Source of the DNA: Simmondsia chinensis
Taxonomy: Eukaryota > Streptophyta > Magnoliopsida > Caryophyllales > Simmondsiaceae
Assembly: GCA_018398585.1 (NCBI GenBank)
Contig: JAGTTD010000001.1
Location: forward strand, 1,552,501-1,616,500
Direction of reading: 5' to 3'
DNA length: 64,000 bases
Of the stretch, positions 63,552 through 64,000 are shown in pieces. Under the pieces are notes generated by a model. That model searched no databases, was not told the DNA's origin, and worked only from the letters and a program-made list of their open reading frames with translations. How positions within the stretch are numbered: the first letter of the stretch is position 1; every line of letters begins with the position of its first letter. A program made the translations under genes and the position numbers.

Positions 63552-64000
63552 ATGGCGGCATCCGTTGAGAACCGCCAGTACCGCCTGGAACACACCCTAA
63601 ACGGCGTCGTTTTCAAGAACCACCACCGCCCCCTCATTACGTCGCCTCAGAAAGCCCCTCCCCCGGCGGCGGAAATCTACAGTTCCAGTGACGATGATGA
63701 TGACGAAAACGAAAATGAATGGACGGTCACTATTTCCAAGGCTAACGCGGATATAGAACTGTCGGTTCAAGATTCCCGAGATGAAGGAACGGCGGATCAT
63801 TGGATTGAGCGGAATCCATCTCTAATCCGGCTCACTGGAAAACACCCATTTAATTCGGAACCGCCCCTGAACCGGCTTATGCACTCTGGGTTCATCACCC
63901 CGGTTCCCCTCCACTACGTTCGTAACCACGGCCCGGTTCCCCACGCTAAGTGGGAGGACTGGACGGTTGAAGTCACCGGTCTAGTTAAAAAACCGATCCG
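63552..64000 (+). CDS. NIA: Nitrate reductase (NADH), N-terminal part, cut by window edge
   Basis: The frame is open from ATG 63552 (context atccATGgcgg) to the window end (149 complete codons). It starts [20 protein letters not shown], the typical start of plant nitrate reductases. An acidic, Ser-containing N-terminal stretch (about residues 44-57, [13 protein letters not shown]) is followed by the conserved beginning of the molybdenum-cofactor domain: [20 protein letters not shown] from residue 84, then [20 protein letters not shown] and [12 protein letters not shown]. The enzyme reduces nitrate to nitrite in the cytosol with Moco, heme and FAD domains; only the start of the Moco domain is visible. 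The Moco-binding Cys, hinge phosphorylation site, and heme and FAD domains lie beyond the window. No defects are visible. Confidence 0.96.
   Translation, partial: MAASVENRQYRLEHTLNGVVFKNHHRPLITSPQKAPPPAAEIYSSSDDDDDENENEWTVTISKANADIELSVQDSRDEGTADHWIERNPSLIRLTGKHPFNSEPPLNRLMHSGFITPVPLHYVRNHGPVPHAKWEDWTVEVTGLVKKPI

Overview
This is a gene-poor, transposon-rich stretch of flowering-plant (eudicot-type) nuclear DNA. It is AT-rich and has spliced genes, plant tRNA-Val(AAC), Ty1/copia elements primed by initiator-Met tRNA, MITEs, and the start of a plant NADH nitrate reductase. The species cannot be named from the sequence alone. Host genes found: a four-exon MEI2 C-terminal-RRM-only gene (9523-10979), tRNA-Val (21151-21224), a glycine-rich protein gene on the minus strand (22821-23300), a calmodulin-like EF-hand pseudogene on the minus strand (24638-25099), and the 5' end of nitrate reductase (63552 to the window edge). 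I see no other convincing host protein gene. || Layout. 0-9 kb: nested repeats, including a SINE split by an LTR that is itself split by a hAT MITE, and a tiny LTR element (TRIM) holding a SINE. 9-11 kb: the MEI2-like gene, with SINEs upstream and a TRIM in intron 3. 12-20 kb: solo LTRs, SINEs, TRIMs and MITEs. 20-25 kb: tRNA-Val, the glycine-rich gene and the EF-hand pseudogene. 26.3-29.4 kb and 54.8-57.8 kb: two copies, in opposite orientation, of an internally deleted, gag-only Ty1/copia element, with a solo LTR of the same family at 38.9-39.6 kb. 42.0-45.7 kb: a young but disabled second copia element. 46.4-47.7 kb: a non-autonomous Mutator-like element built from CCGCG/CGCGG hairpins. 58.5-59.2 kb: three tandem SINEs. 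61.7-64 kb: unassigned promoter-like DNA, then nitrate reductase. || The most unusual content is a SINE family whose 5' half is a diverged 5S rRNA gene, including its internal pol III promoter region, joined to a ~130 bp tail ending in GTT or short T-rich repeats. About 16 copies are present, many with 9-20 bp target-site duplications. The same tail is carried by a second family with an unrelated head (three copies). Some copies are extreme 5' truncations, down to 19 bp between perfect 19 bp duplications. The second unusual item is a solo copia LTR in which the U3 block of GATCGATC palindromes has been replaced by ~117 bp of the family's own gag coding sequence. The third is a retrotransposon LTR ending exactly at the stop codon of the glycine-rich protein gene. 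All repeat family assignments are from reading the sequence; none has been checked against a database.
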